This document shows positions 1 to 12,844 of a DNA stretch of 64,000 nt, in pieces. This stretch comes from Chromobotia macracanthus. Lineage: Eukaryota > Chordata > Actinopteri > Cypriniformes > Botiidae. The notes beneath the pieces are model-generated. The model did not search any database. It had not been told where the DNA came from and saw nothing but the letters and a program-made list of their open reading frames with translations. A program made the position numbers and the translations under genes. The stretch's first letter is position 1. The number at the start of each line of letters is the position of its first letter. The stretch spans positions 262,501 through 326,500 of the forward strand of contig JAZGTH010000141.1 of the NCBI GenBank assembly GCA_036877525.1, written 5' to 3'.

Positions 1-1650
1 TAGAAGTCTTGTTGAAGAGTTCTAGCTCTATTCTCAAGATGAAAGGAAAAACAAACCATCGTTAAACTTTGATCCAATCAGAGGTTGTCTTCTTGGAGTG
101 AAAGTTAACTCTCTTTGTCTTCCAACATGCTGTTTTGCATATGGAATTTGATTGGTAATGTCAAGATGGAAATCTTCAAGAAGTTTTAATAAACATAATA
201 TAAAGTATTAAAACTTAATGTACATTAATGCTCAGGAAATCAACAATGCAACTCATGGTTAACGAAGATACATGTGATCTTTATTAAATTTATAATTCCA
301 AAACATTAATTTAAATATGCACAGATTATTATGAGTAAAATATAAAAATGAAAGACATGTAACATGGGGAAAATTGGAAACGTGTTTATATTTTTCCCCT
401 TATGTATTCACAAGTGAATATATACACAAGTGAAAATTTTTTTATTTTTTGTCTCAAAGTGAATGAAGTGAGGCTGAATCGTCTACATTTCTTTGGGTCT
501 CTTATGTGGATGCTCTGCTTTGTTGCTATGGTCACCGGAGGTCTGGTTCTTCATCCGGGTGTTAATTGCAGTTTGGGGATCATTCAAGACACCCCAGAGC
601 AAAGCTAGTTTGTGGAGTGAGGTATATGTAGGTATATTAATGAAATATAACTAGTTATTGTGTCTATAATCTGTCTCAGGCACTACATTTCTCAAGAGAT
701 TTTCTGAATTTGTAAATATTTTACGCATATATAAATGTACATACGTAATTGTGCAGAAGCACTTGTATTGTTTTTATCAACTGAACAGACCGCGACAGCG
801 CCTCCTCTCCTCTGATAATGATGTGAAGACAGCTTTAAACAAGTTTATTTAATTCCTGACAGATTAAGAGTCTTATTTTAGTCTTATTTTAATTGCCTGA
901 TCTACAGAAACTGTTTGTTTGTTTATGTGTACTACCTATACACACGGTATGTGTAGCTGTACGTACTGTTTGTCGTTATTAATTTGAAACGTTTGTGTTG
1001 TTTAATTTCAGACCAACAAAGGTAACAATGTAGACAATCTTTACCTTAAATAAATATGATATCAAATCAGTCACTAAAACATTTTACTGGGTGGAAATGT
1101 TGTTTAAAAGCATGAATATAACATAAACATATCTTCGAGACTCTGTTCGGTCTGCTGCATCCCCACTATATTCATGAAACAGCTATAAATCTGCCTCTTC
1201 CATAAATACCTGACACAGGTATGAAAAAGTACTTAATTTGTTTAATTTATTTTATACATTTTACTTTAATCATTTTTTCATTATGGCTGAATGAATGAAT
1301 GAAGCCACGTGATTCAGTATGACGTCTGATGGTTTCAGTAAAGAGAAAGAGGGAAACCTGAACAACAATAACACACAAACATTTGATTTTACCTAAACTC
1401 ACTTTTTACTCAAGCTTACACGGATCCCTGACTCGCAAATACATTTACATACCAGATAATCTTTTATACTGGTGAGTCACTTATTGTTCATGTGTTAAGA
1501 GTGTTGTGTTAATTAATGAATTACTGATGCTGATATGACATGGATAATGCACTGTTGTGTATAATGTAACATCTAACAGACATGATTGAAATGAGAGCAA
1601 CATACCCTGATAGGGATTCCCGTGCAAAGCACAGACAGGTGGTACAGTGA
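1..1650. other. Left-edge non-coding DNA, no gene recognised
   Basis: AT-rich DNA without a recognisable protein or RNA gene. The only longer open frame (402-608) has no domain signature, no repeat of its frame elsewhere and no splice context that I can support. Around 1305-1330 there is a CACGTG E-box close to a TGACGTCT cAMP-response-like site, which may belong to the distal promoter of the gene starting just downstream, but this is inference. Confidence 0.5.
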
Positions 1651-1659
1651 CAGCAGGGC

Positions 1660-1746
1660 ATGTGCAGAAGCGCGCTCACGCAAACTCCAGCAGCAGCTGC
1701 ACAAAGCTGCCGTTTCATTTGAGGGCGCTGCGCGATTCAGTATCGG
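1660..1746 (+). other. mafg: Probable non-coding first exon / promoter region of mafg
   Basis: A GC- and CpG-richer island in otherwise AT-rich DNA ends in a good splice donor (GTAAGA, GT at 1747-1748). No coding frame is evident, so it would be a 5' untranslated exon. Vertebrate MAFG genes have one or more non-coding first exons far upstream of the ATG exon (family knowledge), and the next + strand coding exon is the mafg ATG exon at 9625. The start is not defined by any sequence signal; only the donor is. An alternative is an unrelated CpG patch. Confidence 0.35.
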
Positions 1747-1973
1747 GTAAGACGCGCGTTGAGTGTGCGTGTTATGATGTTTTCTTTATATATTATCGGT
1801 TTTTCAGGGTGGGGGTTATATCCATGTAATGATCTTTGATCACAGATCTGTGACAGGTTAAAATCACAGGAAACGTTTAATTGTATCGACAGACATTCAC
1901 ACCGCTCGAGATAAAGTCCGCTTTGTTGCGTTTGAATCGGATCGCTGGTGCTGATTCATCATATGGGATGTTC

Positions 1974-2039
1974 ATCTAAATGTCGGGGTCCTCCTACATC
2001 CACATCTCATATCAAGACGTCGATCATGGGTAATATAGT
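1974..2039 (+). repeat. Exon-like duplicated segment, copy 1
   Basis: A segment of about 65 bp occurs again at 2635-2700. Each copy contains ATG followed by 16 open codons and then a GT donor after two further bases (this copy: ATG at 1980, GT at 2030-2031). The encoded peptide here is MSGSSYIHISYQDVDH. Homology fades just outside the ATG-to-donor interval. I do not recognise the peptide. It may be an alternative 5' exon of mafg, a fossil first exon of another gene, or chance preservation in a small duplication. Confidence 0.45.
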
Positions 2040-2634
2040 ATGCCAGTCAAAATATGTGGGTAACCGCATGATTTTCATGCTTTTGTCGTTTCGTGAATTT
2101 GCGTTTATACAGAGTTAAAAAAGACCTGTTTGAGTGTTTGTTTAGAGTCATTGTTTTTTTAATCCTTTTGTAAATCAACCGTAAACTCGCGTTCATAATT
2201 TTAATTTTTAATTCTTCTTATATTATATATATATACTTTAATTTCTTTTCATGTATAATGGCAGTTTCATGGTATTTTTGAAGTAATTTAACTCTGATAC
2301 CTCACCATACAATGGAATGATGCATACAGTATTGTTGTAAGGTTATTGTGTATTAGATGTCTTTATACCATGCTAACATTTAGAAGGGTGCATTATTGCA
2401 CATTTAATTCATAAAGGATTTTTACAATATATGTCCCACAATGTAATGTGGCATTACAAATATTTTCTACCAGATAATGTGACAGATTGAAACTGTAGCA
2501 GTAAGACATATTTCACTCATTCAATAGTGATGGCTTCAAGCAAACTGACTGTATAAGCAAATTCTGCTCCACTAACATTTAGGAGGATGCCCAGTGTAAT
2601 ATACTCCATCTTGCTGCTAATATACTTCATCTCT

Positions 2635-2700
2635 ATCTAAATGTCAGGGTCCTCTTACATCCACATCTCATATAAAGACATCGATCATGGGTAATATAGT
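2635..2700 (+). repeat. Exon-like duplicated segment, copy 2
   Basis: Second copy of the segment at 1974-2039, same orientation, about 660 bp downstream. The ATG is at 2641 and the donor GT at 2691-2692. The peptide is MSGSSYIHISYKDIDH, which differs from copy 1 by Q to K and V to I; two further differences are silent. The frame and the splice donor are both kept in the two copies. Confidence 0.45.
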
Positions 2701-5700
2701 TACCAGAGCAGGTAACAAGAACAATGAGTCCCTGCATAAACAGCAGGGGTTCATGATAGTGGCTTTCCTTTGAAAGATGTATGGGCTATCTAATGTCCAC
2801 CTTAATCCAGTCTTTGCCAGAGATACAGGCTTTGAATGATTATTTCTGTTATGTGTGTGCTGGTACTTATTGGCTGCCTGGATTGAGTTAATGCAACCTG
2901 AGAAAAGTGTTTTAATAAGTAGCAGAGACACTCTTCATATGTTACGTTACTAGTGTGGGTTCTCTGCAGAAATGACAATGCAACAGTGCGGAATGTCCTC
3001 ATAAGTACAGCGTTATCTGGTACTGAGTTGGTGTTGAGTACTGAGAACGCTTATAGCACAGGATTTCAGAAAAGATCAGTAGGGTTTTGGTGGGTGTTGG
3101 GAGGGTGTTGATGATGAAACTCGGTGTAAGTAAGCGTCGCTTTTTTTATCAGTTGCTGTCTTTTGCTTGCTGTTGCTATGTCTTTTCTTTCTCTTTCTCC
3201 CTCCTCCCCTCCCCCAATCTCTCTCTCTCTTTGTGTTCAAATTTTGTATTCTGTCTACAAATCTACATTCCTTCAACATGTATTTTGTAATTATAAGGTT
3301 ATTGGTGGTCTAGTTTCATTTGTAAATTGAAACTTTCCCTTCATCTAGGCATTTTCCCTCTCAATTATATGCGGTTCTGACTTTACATTTAATTTTTGAT
3401 TGCTTTACTTTAAACCTTTTGTCCTATATATGACTCTGGGCTTTAATAATAGTTACTTAGGTTTAAATTACGCTTCTCCTATATCAGTTTTGGTATTTGA
3501 AACTGTAATTCATGTAAAAACCCCCAAAATCAATACGGCATTAGAAAGAGACCTGACCTTTTAACAATGTTTGAGGGTGACTCCAAATGTAAATATCGTG
3601 ATCTGCCTTGAACTCAGCTTTTCATTGAGCACAGAAATTTAATCTCTTCCTAGCAGTTGGGCTCCATAGTAGAGGTTAAAGCCAAAAGTTGACGCCTGGG
3701 ATGCTTTTTTGTATTGCTGTCTATCCAAAACCAGACATTGGTTTGCGGGTTAGGTGTTACAAGCCTCAGCCAACAAGGTGGGCTGTTTCTTGTCAAAGGA
3801 CACTGTTGCCGTGGATCAGGTCTGATCAGGTCCATTTGGAAAAAGCACATTTATTTTAAATTTCCTGACACTCAAAGCAACTAATACAGAACCCGGCCCC
3901 GTGTCTGAGGCACTCGCAAAGTTTTTGGTCAGAACCCGCTTGGAGACTCCGGGTTTTCGGATCCAAGTGGACCCGTGAAGACCTCTACTCAATTGTAATC
4001 ACCGCTGACAGTTCATGGTTTGTAAGTTGGGGTGATCTGAAAACCTGCACTCACAACTAGGGGACCGCTAGGGTTTTACAGTGCATTAATTTTTCGTAGT
4101 GCATCAGATGAGGCCCTGTGGCAACCTGCATTGATCATAAGACATATGACTTTTTAAGAATTCATTGTTTTTGATGCAAAATTTATATAAAATACATCTA
4201 ACCACAGCTTGTTATATCTGTAGTAATACACACAATATTTAAAAATAAAACAGGGCTCAGAGACTGCTAGTAAAATGTTTCCATTATTTCTTAATAAAAT
4301 ATTTTAATCATTTCTAATTTTAATTCAATTTTTAATGTATTTTCTATCTGAAATGTAAATGAAATTTTATTTCATATTAGCATAAAGATTTTATTGAAAA
4401 AATAATTTAATAGTTTTAAATTGTTTCTTTAAATAACATATTTCGTCTTAGACTTTTAGATCAATCCTATGCTTGACAGACTGCTCATGGCGTATGGGAG
4501 CAGTGTTCTATAATATGGTAGGGTGCTTGCTTACAAGCCGCTTATGATATGCACAGCATCACTGATTATATTGTCTTTTTCTGCTTTTATCATACATTGC
4601 ATTGCAATCGTCACAAGGTAAAAATTTAAAACTGTATTGATACACAGCCAACAAACTTGAGAGTGTTTGAGGTATAGCTCTTTGGAGAATCTGACGCGAG
4701 CGAGGCGGAGAGTGGCCTCGGCTCACCCAGCTTCTGCCAAAGTTTACTGACCTAATAGACACCCATTTGGCCAGCACCTTGCACACATAGCTTTTATACT
4801 GTATGCTTCACCAAGAAACACAGTTTTCAATAACATTTTTTTAAGAAATGTTAATATAATTACCAGGTGCATAGTATGACTAAATAACAATACCGGGCCA
4901 CTGTGAAGTCACTCACTGTAGTCGCCACAATAGTCGCCATAATAGTCGCGACAATATCGCTACTGGTCACCAGCCGATTTCTGACTCAGACAGCTTTATC
5001 GCGGTTGTTTGTGCAGTGAATAGATGATAGGATGATTCAGATGGTCAGATGATTTTTTTATGCTATGAACTGATTTCAATGTAAGCTTCGAGCACATAAA
5101 CGGGCGAGCATGCATTTTTTGTGCATGCAGTCTTGGTTATTTAACAAAATCCTTAAAAACAACTTGATTATGCAATTTATCCAGTGCAGCAACAAGTTTA
5201 CAACATTAAAGTATAATGATATAAACAATATTGTCCCATTGTAAGGGGGAAACAGAGTCTGAAATTATGTCCCACACACAAATGTTCCCACAACACTGTA
5301 CTTGTTTGCATACCTGAATATGTGTACCGCTACACCACTACTTCTCTGCCATGTTCAGGAGTTTGAACTTAACTGAATTGAACTCTGGAATTAAACTGAT
5401 TCTTTGTCATCCCAAAGATTTACATGCCTATCCTCCAGTCAAGACTATGGAGTGCTTTTGAGGATATTTTAAAAACTTTAAAAAATTGCATTTGGCGCTT
5501 ACCATTTATGGGTGTGGGAATAGTGCCAGACACAATTCAAATGCAAATTGTTTGCATTTTCATTTACTGTGTGAACGTACAATATGTGCCAAATTTCAAA
5601 TGAAAATGCGAAGTCCATTTGACACCAGTGAATGTTACAAAACATATGGGTCCATTTAAGACTGTCACTAAATATTTCCATTTAACTGCTTAAGTGTTCC

Positions 5701-7400
5701 CTTGCTTGATATGTTGCTTAAGCCAGTCTGTGTAGTCCCAAGAGTTCTCTTTTAAAACCTGTATTTTTTAAATGCAATGCTTAATGTTTGCTCTAGTATG
5801 TACTATTTCAAATGCTATGTAAACCATTTTAGACATTTTCCATTCTGTTTTAGATTGTTTACCTTCCATTGATTGGACAAAACCTCCTTACAGCTTATTA
5901 ACAGTAATTCTGCCCCAAATTCACACTATGGACAGCCAGAAGTGATGTATTACTTCTCAAATAAACAGCACAGTTTTAATAGTGAGTGTTTACTCTCTTC
6001 ATGAGTCTGAACCTGTCAATGTCTTATTGGTAGGTTGGTAGGTTATAATCAGACACATAATCTGTACATGCAGGATCCTGCTGAAAGATTTACAGAATAA
6101 CTCTGGTAGCACATATCATGCAAATTCTACATTTTCCTTCTCCTTTGGTTTATTACATATTTTGTCATATTGGCATGTCATATTAGCTACCTTACACAAC
6201 CAATTTTTGGTACAGAACTCTTTGCTGTGTTTTAACTGTGTTTAAATTCATTCTGGCTTCTGCAGGTTTTCCCCCAGTATCAGTCTGGTGAAGATGCATT
6301 GGAGAAAAATGTCTCTAGGGTTGTCCGGAGTCTTCACTTTAAACTTGAATAGAACTATTTTAACTTTTTTATTGAAAAAAAATGTAAATGTATAATTTAT
6401 ATATATCAAGTATTATTTTCAAACAAGCTTGTCAATTTTAGACAGATATGGCATTTGTTGGATATTTATTGAAACCTGTGGTGCTCTACACAGGAGGCAC
6501 AGGTTTGAATCCAGCCTATGGTAAGGCAGTACTGCTGTTTATCTTTTCACTTATCTTTTTATTATTCAGTAAAAATACAAGCTCGGTGCTGAATTTCAAA
6601 AGTCTTTATTCTAATGTACTGTAATATTCTCTAGAGCCTTGAATATAGCCTTTAATTTTACTGATGGTCACATTGTGTTGTAGATGAGGGAGACAGACAG
6701 CTTCAGTGTGTGGGGTTATTGTTGTCTCTGTAGCGAGCAGCCCAACAGCGTCCATCGGTGGATTAGTCCCTTGATACCCCAGTAATTTAAGACAATCATT
6801 ACCACCACAACCACTTTGGTTTTTTGTTTCATCTCATACCCACCACACAACCTTACCCATCACGCACAACCTCAAGAACCCACACCCAAACCGACTCTTT
6901 ATGAAAGTTGGCAGGTTGTGAAGGTTGAAATGATTACATAAAAAATTACGAGGTTTGGCTTTGGAACTTTTTTTTTTTTTTTTTGGGACAGAGTGAGATT
7001 TATAGGAGATTAGAGGTGATGGAGATTGCCTAAATGTGTTGAGGGTGCATTTTTATGGTTGTTTCCCCAGCACCCTTCACCATGCCTCTCACCTGTTCAT
7101 TTTTCTTACCTCCCTCTGTCTCTCTCCACTTTACCTGTTCTCGTTTTCTGTTCTCCTGTGGGTCTGATATCTGTTCCCAGTACATATTTCTGATTTGTCT
7201 GATTTGAGTTATTTCTTAGTGGTTCAGCAGTGTGCATGCTATAAAAAATGGTCCTTTTCACCTCCTTACTGCTCCCATTAGCAAAGACCAGCTGTTAATT
7301 TGTGGAAAATTTGTGAAAAATGAAACAATCTTTCCTTTAATAGTGAACTGGCAACAGTGGACTATTTGCCAAATCATTCTGTTGCAAATAATCTACATTT
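2701..7400. other. mafg intron 1 (probable), mostly unannotated AT-rich DNA
   Basis: No exon is supported here. Notable pieces: a CT-rich stretch around 3185-3235; a patch at about 3885-3995 with several CCCG/GGGT motifs that resembles the edge of a degraded DNA transposon (weak); a T-run near 6970-6985; and a segment near 6490-6520 with a B-box-like TTTGAATCC that could be a tRNA-derived SINE relic (weak). Otherwise I see nothing. Confidence 0.4.
4919..4960. repeat. 12-bp tandem repeat, 3.5 copies
   Basis: TAGTCGCCACAA is followed by TAGTCGCCATAA, TAGTCGCGACAA and a partial TATCGC. The array is CpG-containing in an AT-rich surrounding. No function is implied. Confidence 0.8.
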
Positions 7401-7429
7401 TTGTTAAATGATTTCATTTTTCCTGTGTG

Positions 7430-7740
7430 TTCACTAGAGCTCAGTTATGCGAACTATACCAACAGCAAACAGTCACTTTTGGACATCAACAACTGGTGCT
7501 CCAACATAGGTTTGAACTATCCTTTAGACTTTGGCAAACTTCCAAAGTTTCAAAGGTACAGAGATCACCTCTACAGCATCAACCAGAGCTCTACATCAAC
7601 AGAGCTGCAGTCTAGCATGTGTTGAGTTTCAGGTTCCTTGGCATCCACATCTCTGATGACCTCACCTTGTACCTAAACACCTCCACACTTCTTCCCTGAG
7701 GTTGTGACCCTGTTGAATTCCACACCACCATTTGCACCCT
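7430..7740 (+). mobile_element. LINE (L2/Rex-like) ORF2 C-terminal fragment
   Basis: The + strand around 7625-7670 reads in one frame as FRFLGIHISDDLT, the kind of sequence found after the reverse transcriptase core in many fish non-LTR retrotransposons. The upstream frame (7401-7625) is open but degraded. The matching 3' tail resumes at about 8096-8254, so the element appears interrupted by another repeat. The clade assignment is from family resemblance only. Confidence 0.5.
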
Positions 7741-8095
7741 CTTCATATTCAATTCAGTTTTATTTATATAGCACTTTTTCAAAGCAGTTTTACATGTAAT
7801 AAAAAAGAATTAAAAATAAAGAACAGAACACATTTGTTGACATGTTCAACAAAGAATACATGATATTATTGCAAATAATTGATTAAGGTTTATAGTAAGT
7901 TAAAAAAGGGTGACTGAACAGATAAAATCATTAAGCAAGATATGTTCCAGCTAACAAGGAGATGGTATATAAAAGATAGCATCTTATGGGACAGGGTATA
8001 AGGGATTTAGCCAATAGTACCATGAAATGCACACAACACACAAAGTAAAATGCATACATACAATATATACAATAAAAATAAAATATTCTGTACAT
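7741..8095 (-). mobile_element. L2-like LINE 3'-tail copy, nested in another LINE
   Basis: Begins with an AATTCAGTTTTATTTATATA-type motif, the reverse complement of the terminal motif of a LINE tail family that recurs in this window (16360-16785 +, 17821-18500 -, 31270-31946 +, 34415-34640 -). Internal landmarks shared with the 17.8 kb copy include AAGCAAGA, GGAGATGGTATATAAA and CATCTTATGGGACAG. It splits the + strand LINE made of 7430-7740 and 8096-8254. Confidence 0.6.
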
Positions 8096-8254
8096 GCGAT
8101 TTTAAATATAGTATATTATAACTTCACTGCAGTACTTACTCCTGCACTTATCTGTATATAAAATCACTATATTTTTGCACTTCTGGTTGCATTTCATTAG
8201 CTCTGTACTTGTACTCTGCACAATGACAATAAAGTTGAATCTAATCTAATCAGT
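8096..8254 (+). mobile_element. LINE 3' end (terminal AATGACAATAAAGTTGAATC)
   Basis: Ends with a polyadenylation-like AATGACAATAAAGTTGAATC followed by a short TAATC repeat, the usual 3' terminus of a fish L2/Rex-like LINE. The reverse complement of the same tail occurs at 15525-15860. It is probably the continuation of the fragment at 7430-7740. Confidence 0.6.
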
Positions 8255-9189
8255 TGAATTGTACAGCAGTGTGCACGCCAAATTCAGTAGCTCAGAGATC
8301 TATGGTCAAACTAAGCTGTTACAAACTACTGAACTATAATAAATGTAATATGACTATTTAATTTAACTATAATAAATACACTTTTTATTATAGTTTTTAG
8401 AAAAATTTTTATTTTATCATGATGTTAATCTTTTAATTTAACGTGCTGTCGACAAAGACTTGTGTCAGAACCGTTACTGTAAAATAGCTGTAATGCATGG
8501 CATTGGTGGCTTATTGTTTTAGTGCAGTGTTTCTCAACCTTTTCAATTAGCATTATTATTAGATATGCACATTTAATCATTAAAATATGCAATCTTGATT
8601 TAAAAAAACACAATGAACAATGATTTTAAAATCCTCATTGGCATACACACAGTATCTAAACTTTGAAAATCCATGTCCACTACCATTAATACACCAGTTC
8701 TGGCAAGCAGTTTAGAACTCTTGTGCCTTGTGTACCAAGTATTTTCTGTCAGCTGTTTAGAATCTAAACAATGTCTTGAGCCATTGTTTTATTTGCATGT
8801 TTGGTTTGTTTGAGATTGATAAAATAAAAAAATGGCTAAATGTTTTATTCTTTGTTTAGTTTACAGAGCTCTGCTGGTGAAATCTATTTCACTATGAGTG
8901 TCATCTACACAATAGACTGAACCTAGCACTTGCACATAATATGTGGTTACTTTACTAAGGAAAAACAATGAAAGTGTAAGCTGAAAATTAAAAAGAGAAG
9001 ATGACAAACAGTCCGGTGATTTTTAGCAGTATGTGGCAGAGCCTGTGTTCTTTGCAGCTACAGGGGTGGCAGAAAATTGCTGACCCAGTAGAGCCTGTGT
9101 GTGCAGGAGTGTGGGTGCGCATGTGGAGAGGCAGGTTTAATAGCTGCTGCCGTCTCTAGCCATCTGAATTCATCCCACTGTGACACAGC

Positions 9190-9300
9190 TGCTTCAGCTC
9201 ACAACACACACATCACAGAACAAAACATTTATCACAGCACAACACACACAAGCATCACAGCATACACACATCACAGTACATGCACCTCTCAAGTCATCAT
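9190..9300. repeat. Imperfect (CACA/ATCACA) simple repeat
   Basis: Dense ACACAC and ATCACA motifs on the + strand create an open frame rich in H, T and S that has no coding character. Confidence 0.6.
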
Positions 9301-9662
9301 CTCTGTTCACTGTCATGATTGGATGATCTTTGGGCAGATAGGACATCATTTGCTACATTTCTGCAGCACTGCAAATTGTTGACCTATTTTTGTGGTACTT
9401 GATGAGCTAAGAAATGATTTAATAGAGGACAATTAACCCTCATGTTCATGATTGACTTTACTTTCTTTGTTTAGGCTCAATGCTATATGTATGACTATAA
9501 TATCAATAACTTTATTTATTATCTTCCCTTCACATTCCAAGGTTTCTGTGACCTTTACCCCTGTTATATCACGAAGTTGACATACATTGTAAGGTGTCTT
9601 ATGTGTTCTCATCTGTATTCACAGAACGGTCAGTCAGGACAGTGGAGAGTGGCTTTCGTGGT

Positions 9663-10661
9663 ATGACTACTACAAACACGGGAAATAAAGCATTGAAGGT
9701 TTGTCTCACATTGCATAAATAAAGCATTGAGTGTGTGTCCTCTTGTAGTAGAGGAGACCAATGCAATTGTAACTTTTTGCCAACATCACCATTTAGATCA
9801 TTGAGTAAAGCTTGATAATACAGATTTTAAAGTCAGAATGTACAACTGATACAGACTAAACATCTCAAACTAAGGAGTAATATGATGATTATTTTTTCAT
9901 TTATATGTTATATGTTTTTCAGTATAAAAATATGTTTATGGTGGGACCTATATCATAATTGTTTAAAATTGTTTTAATATTTAAAAACATTTTGCCCTTT
10001 TTAAACTAAAATTTATCTGCTGATAAATTAAGAACAGTCTATTTAAGTACATAACTATACATAATAATGTAATTATAATAATAATGATGTTATTATAATA
10101 ACAATAATAATGTAATTCTACATTTAACAATGTAATGAAATGATGTAAAACGATTAATTTAGCATCACAGTTCCTTTTTTCTCCCCTACTCTCACTTCCC
10201 TTTCCTCTCCCTGATGTCTTCCCCAGGTGAAGCGAGAACCAGGTGAGAATGGCACAAGTCTCACAGACGATGAACTGGTGTCCATGTCTGTGCGGGAGTT
10301 GAACCAGCATTTGCGTGGTCTTTCAAAAGAGGAAATTCTGCAGCTCAAACAGAGGCGACGCACACTCAAAAATCGTGGCTACGCTGCTAGCTGCCGCGTC
10401 AAACGCGTGACACAGAAGGAGGAGCTGGAGAAACAGAAGACAGAGCTTCAGCAGGAAGTTGAAAAACTTGCTTCAGAAAATGCCAGCATGAAGGTCGAGC
10501 TTGACATGCTGCGCTCCAAATATGATGCCCTCCAGAGCTTTGCCAGGACTGTGGCGCGCAGCCCTGTGACCACATCTGTAATAGGGCCCCTCATACCAGG
10601 CAAGGTGGCTGCTACCAGCGTCATTACCATCGTCAAGTCAAAAACCGCAGCAAAGTCATAA
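9663..10661 (+). CDS. mafg: Small Maf bZIP transcription factor MafG
   Basis: Two coding exons: 9663-9698 (ATG to donor GT at 9699; the exon itself starts at 9625 after a TTCACAG acceptor and has 38 nt of 5' UTR) and 10227-10661 (after CCCCAG, stop TAA). The join is in phase and gives 156 aa; mammalian MafG is about 162. The N-terminus is MTTTNTGNKALK. Residues 13-16 (VKRE) form a SUMO consensus at K14, known in MafG as a repression switch. The Maf extended homology region is about 24-53, the basic DNA-binding region about 55-72 (RRRTLKNRGYAASCRVKR), and the leucine zipper about 73-105. The C-terminus GKVAATSVITIVKSKT separates MafG from MafK and MafF. Small Mafs lack a transactivation domain; they act in the nucleus as homodimers or as partners of CNC proteins (Nrf2, Bach1) at antioxidant/MARE sites. 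No frameshifts or premature stops were seen. Confidence 0.95.
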
Positions 10662-11200
10662 TGCACTAAAAAAGGGAATGTTGCAAGTATGTTAGTCAGT
10701 GTATCCATATGGCATAGGGTTTCTTACTCTATGATGGGCACAACACTAATCATATGTCTCTCTAGCAGCACAAATCATCCGCTCTGTCAGAGCTGTAGTA
10801 TATAAACATTAAAGAAGACCTTTACCACCTTTATAATATCTCAATAAAAAATACAAATTCAAAGAGTTCATTTCTCCTATCGGATAAATAACTCCTTTTA
10901 ATGAACAGGTAAAACCAGATTGTTAACTCCAACTTTGTTTACCCCAAAATTTCCAGCTTAATTCTACTTACCCTCATGTCATTAAAAACTAAGTGTTTTT
11001 CTATTCCAGAACACAGTTTAATATTTCACAACATTAATACAAGCAGCATAGAATCAGATACAAATTCAAACCAGGACATTAAAAGAGTAAAAGTCCAAAA
11101 CCTCAGGCAGTATATTCCAGTATATATTCCTTAGGAACACACAATACTTTTGCATGAAGAAAAAGGAATTTAATTAAGTTTTAGGTTACATTTTTGTCAC
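10662..11200 (+). other. mafg: mafg 3' UTR (probable) with AATAAA signals
   Basis: Non-coding sequence follows the TAA. A canonical AATAAA lies at 10843-10848, about 180 nt after the stop. Vertebrate small-Maf messages often have long 3' UTRs, so the true end may be further downstream. At 10940-10985 a short piece resembles the interior of Angel-type MITEs (CTTACCCTCATGTCATT), so part of this tract may be repeat-derived. Confidence 0.5.
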
Positions 11201-12840
11201 AACAGAGCATGTCAGGTCCCAGGTTTGATATTCATTCATTGTAAAATAAAAGAGCAACATCTAGATAATTCTTTCTACAGCTCTCTCAGACACCTGTGCT
11301 TGATATTTTCCACTCAAAAATATAGTGATGGCAGAAACAAAACGTGTCAGACATGGAAATCTGATATCTGCACAAAGCAAAACAAATATTCTTTGTTGTT
11401 ACCAGTTCTTTTTCTTGTCTTCAATTCAATTCCATTAGTGGAATGATGTTTACACATTATATTCTGAGAAATATGACCAGGAGAGTGCAACAATCTTACT
11501 GTATTTATGCATGGAAAACAGAGACCCTGTTAAGATGTCTGTCGCGGTGATGTCTTATCTTTGCAGACTTGAGTTACAAGGAAGCTCTTTTGTAAAGTTT
11601 TGCAAAAAACATTCTGAGAGGAGGAATTTGTGTTTCTGGGAATGTTTGAAATTGTAAACTGTGTTGATAAAACTGATTATTATAGCTTTGTTCAAGAGTC
11701 ATAGAGCTGTTGTTTTGTGCTTTGTGTGGATGGGTTGAACGCAGTTTCCCCTAAAGCAACCCAGCACAAGCTTTATTGTTTAATCGTTAGCTGTGCAAAG
11801 AAATTTTACGATTTTGTTTCTATTCTGGGAAGAAAGCATTTATATGAAAAATACAAATGTTTGTTTGATATAAATTTCTACATTGTACCAAAAAGTGGCT
11901 TGTATTATTGACGCCTGATTGCTTCTTTCTAGTAAGTAGGCTTGTGCATGTGGTAGTGGCGTTATGTGTATGTGGTCCGGTGGCAGCATTGTTCACTGTA
12001 TAAGTGTCCTGCAGTATTCTTTAATTGAAATTAAGAAGTAATATATCAGCATAGAAGCCAATCAGGGCAGTCACATATTGGCTCCCTTCCCATATCTCTG
12101 TATATAATGAAGATGTCTTGCACCTTGAACATATCATCGGATTTGTTGACTTGATGCAGCGCTGAAATTCTCATAGTGATTCCTGAAAGGACTTTAATGC
12201 AGTTGACCATAACAAATCAAACAAGACACTCCAGAGGTGTATAGGCAGTCTGTGATTCTCTTGTCCTTAACTCATGTTTATATAGACTTAAATAATTTCA
12301 AAGAATAGCAAGACCCTAGTAATACAAAGCAATGATATAATGCATCTGTCTCATAACCTATAACCTAATCCATAACCTCTCATAGGCAGCATTTTAAAAA
12401 ATCCAGGTTTGTTCCCTGATTCCTGTTCCAGCTTCTATGCTCCTTACTGAGGAATACTACTTGTATGATACACACACAGTGCAAATATATACATTCTGTA
12501 TGTAGTTGCTGATCATTTAGAGAATTTCAAATCAGTCACTTATGATGTTCTGTTTTAGCCCTAACAAAGGCTCAGAAGCTGATTTAAGTTAAGTTGTTTC
12601 AGCGAGTAGACAGCAAACAAGTCACAGGTGTGTAGTCATAATCCATTCATCGTGTTCATGTCTCTGTCTGATAGACTGAGCAGAACTAAACACAGCTTCT
12701 TCCCTGTCATTTGCTCAGGACAGAGGCACAGTGTAATAAAAGTGACAATGTTGTAGCCCTGATATGAGTTAGAGTGTGGAACAGCTGGGAAATGGAAATG
12801 TTTTTTGCTACAGGTCAACTTAAATTACTGACTTGAAGCT
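11200..12840. other. Intergenic DNA, no feature recognised
   Basis: Short frames at 11225-11446 and 11717-11911 have no domain features and are AT-driven. I see no splice-linked exon series and no RNA gene. Confidence 0.5.
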
Positions 12841-12844
12841 GGAA

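Noticed and set aside
402..608. 68-codon open frame near the left edge
   Set aside because: AT-driven, no domain, no splice partners, no sign of coding constraint visible in a single sequence.
9101..9382. 93-codon + strand frame rich in H, T and S
   Set aside because: Produced by CACA/ATCACA simple repeats.
9981..10369. - strand frames over mafg exon 2 and its upstream intron
   Set aside because: Antisense shadows of the mafg bZIP exon and an ATT repeat; no independent features.
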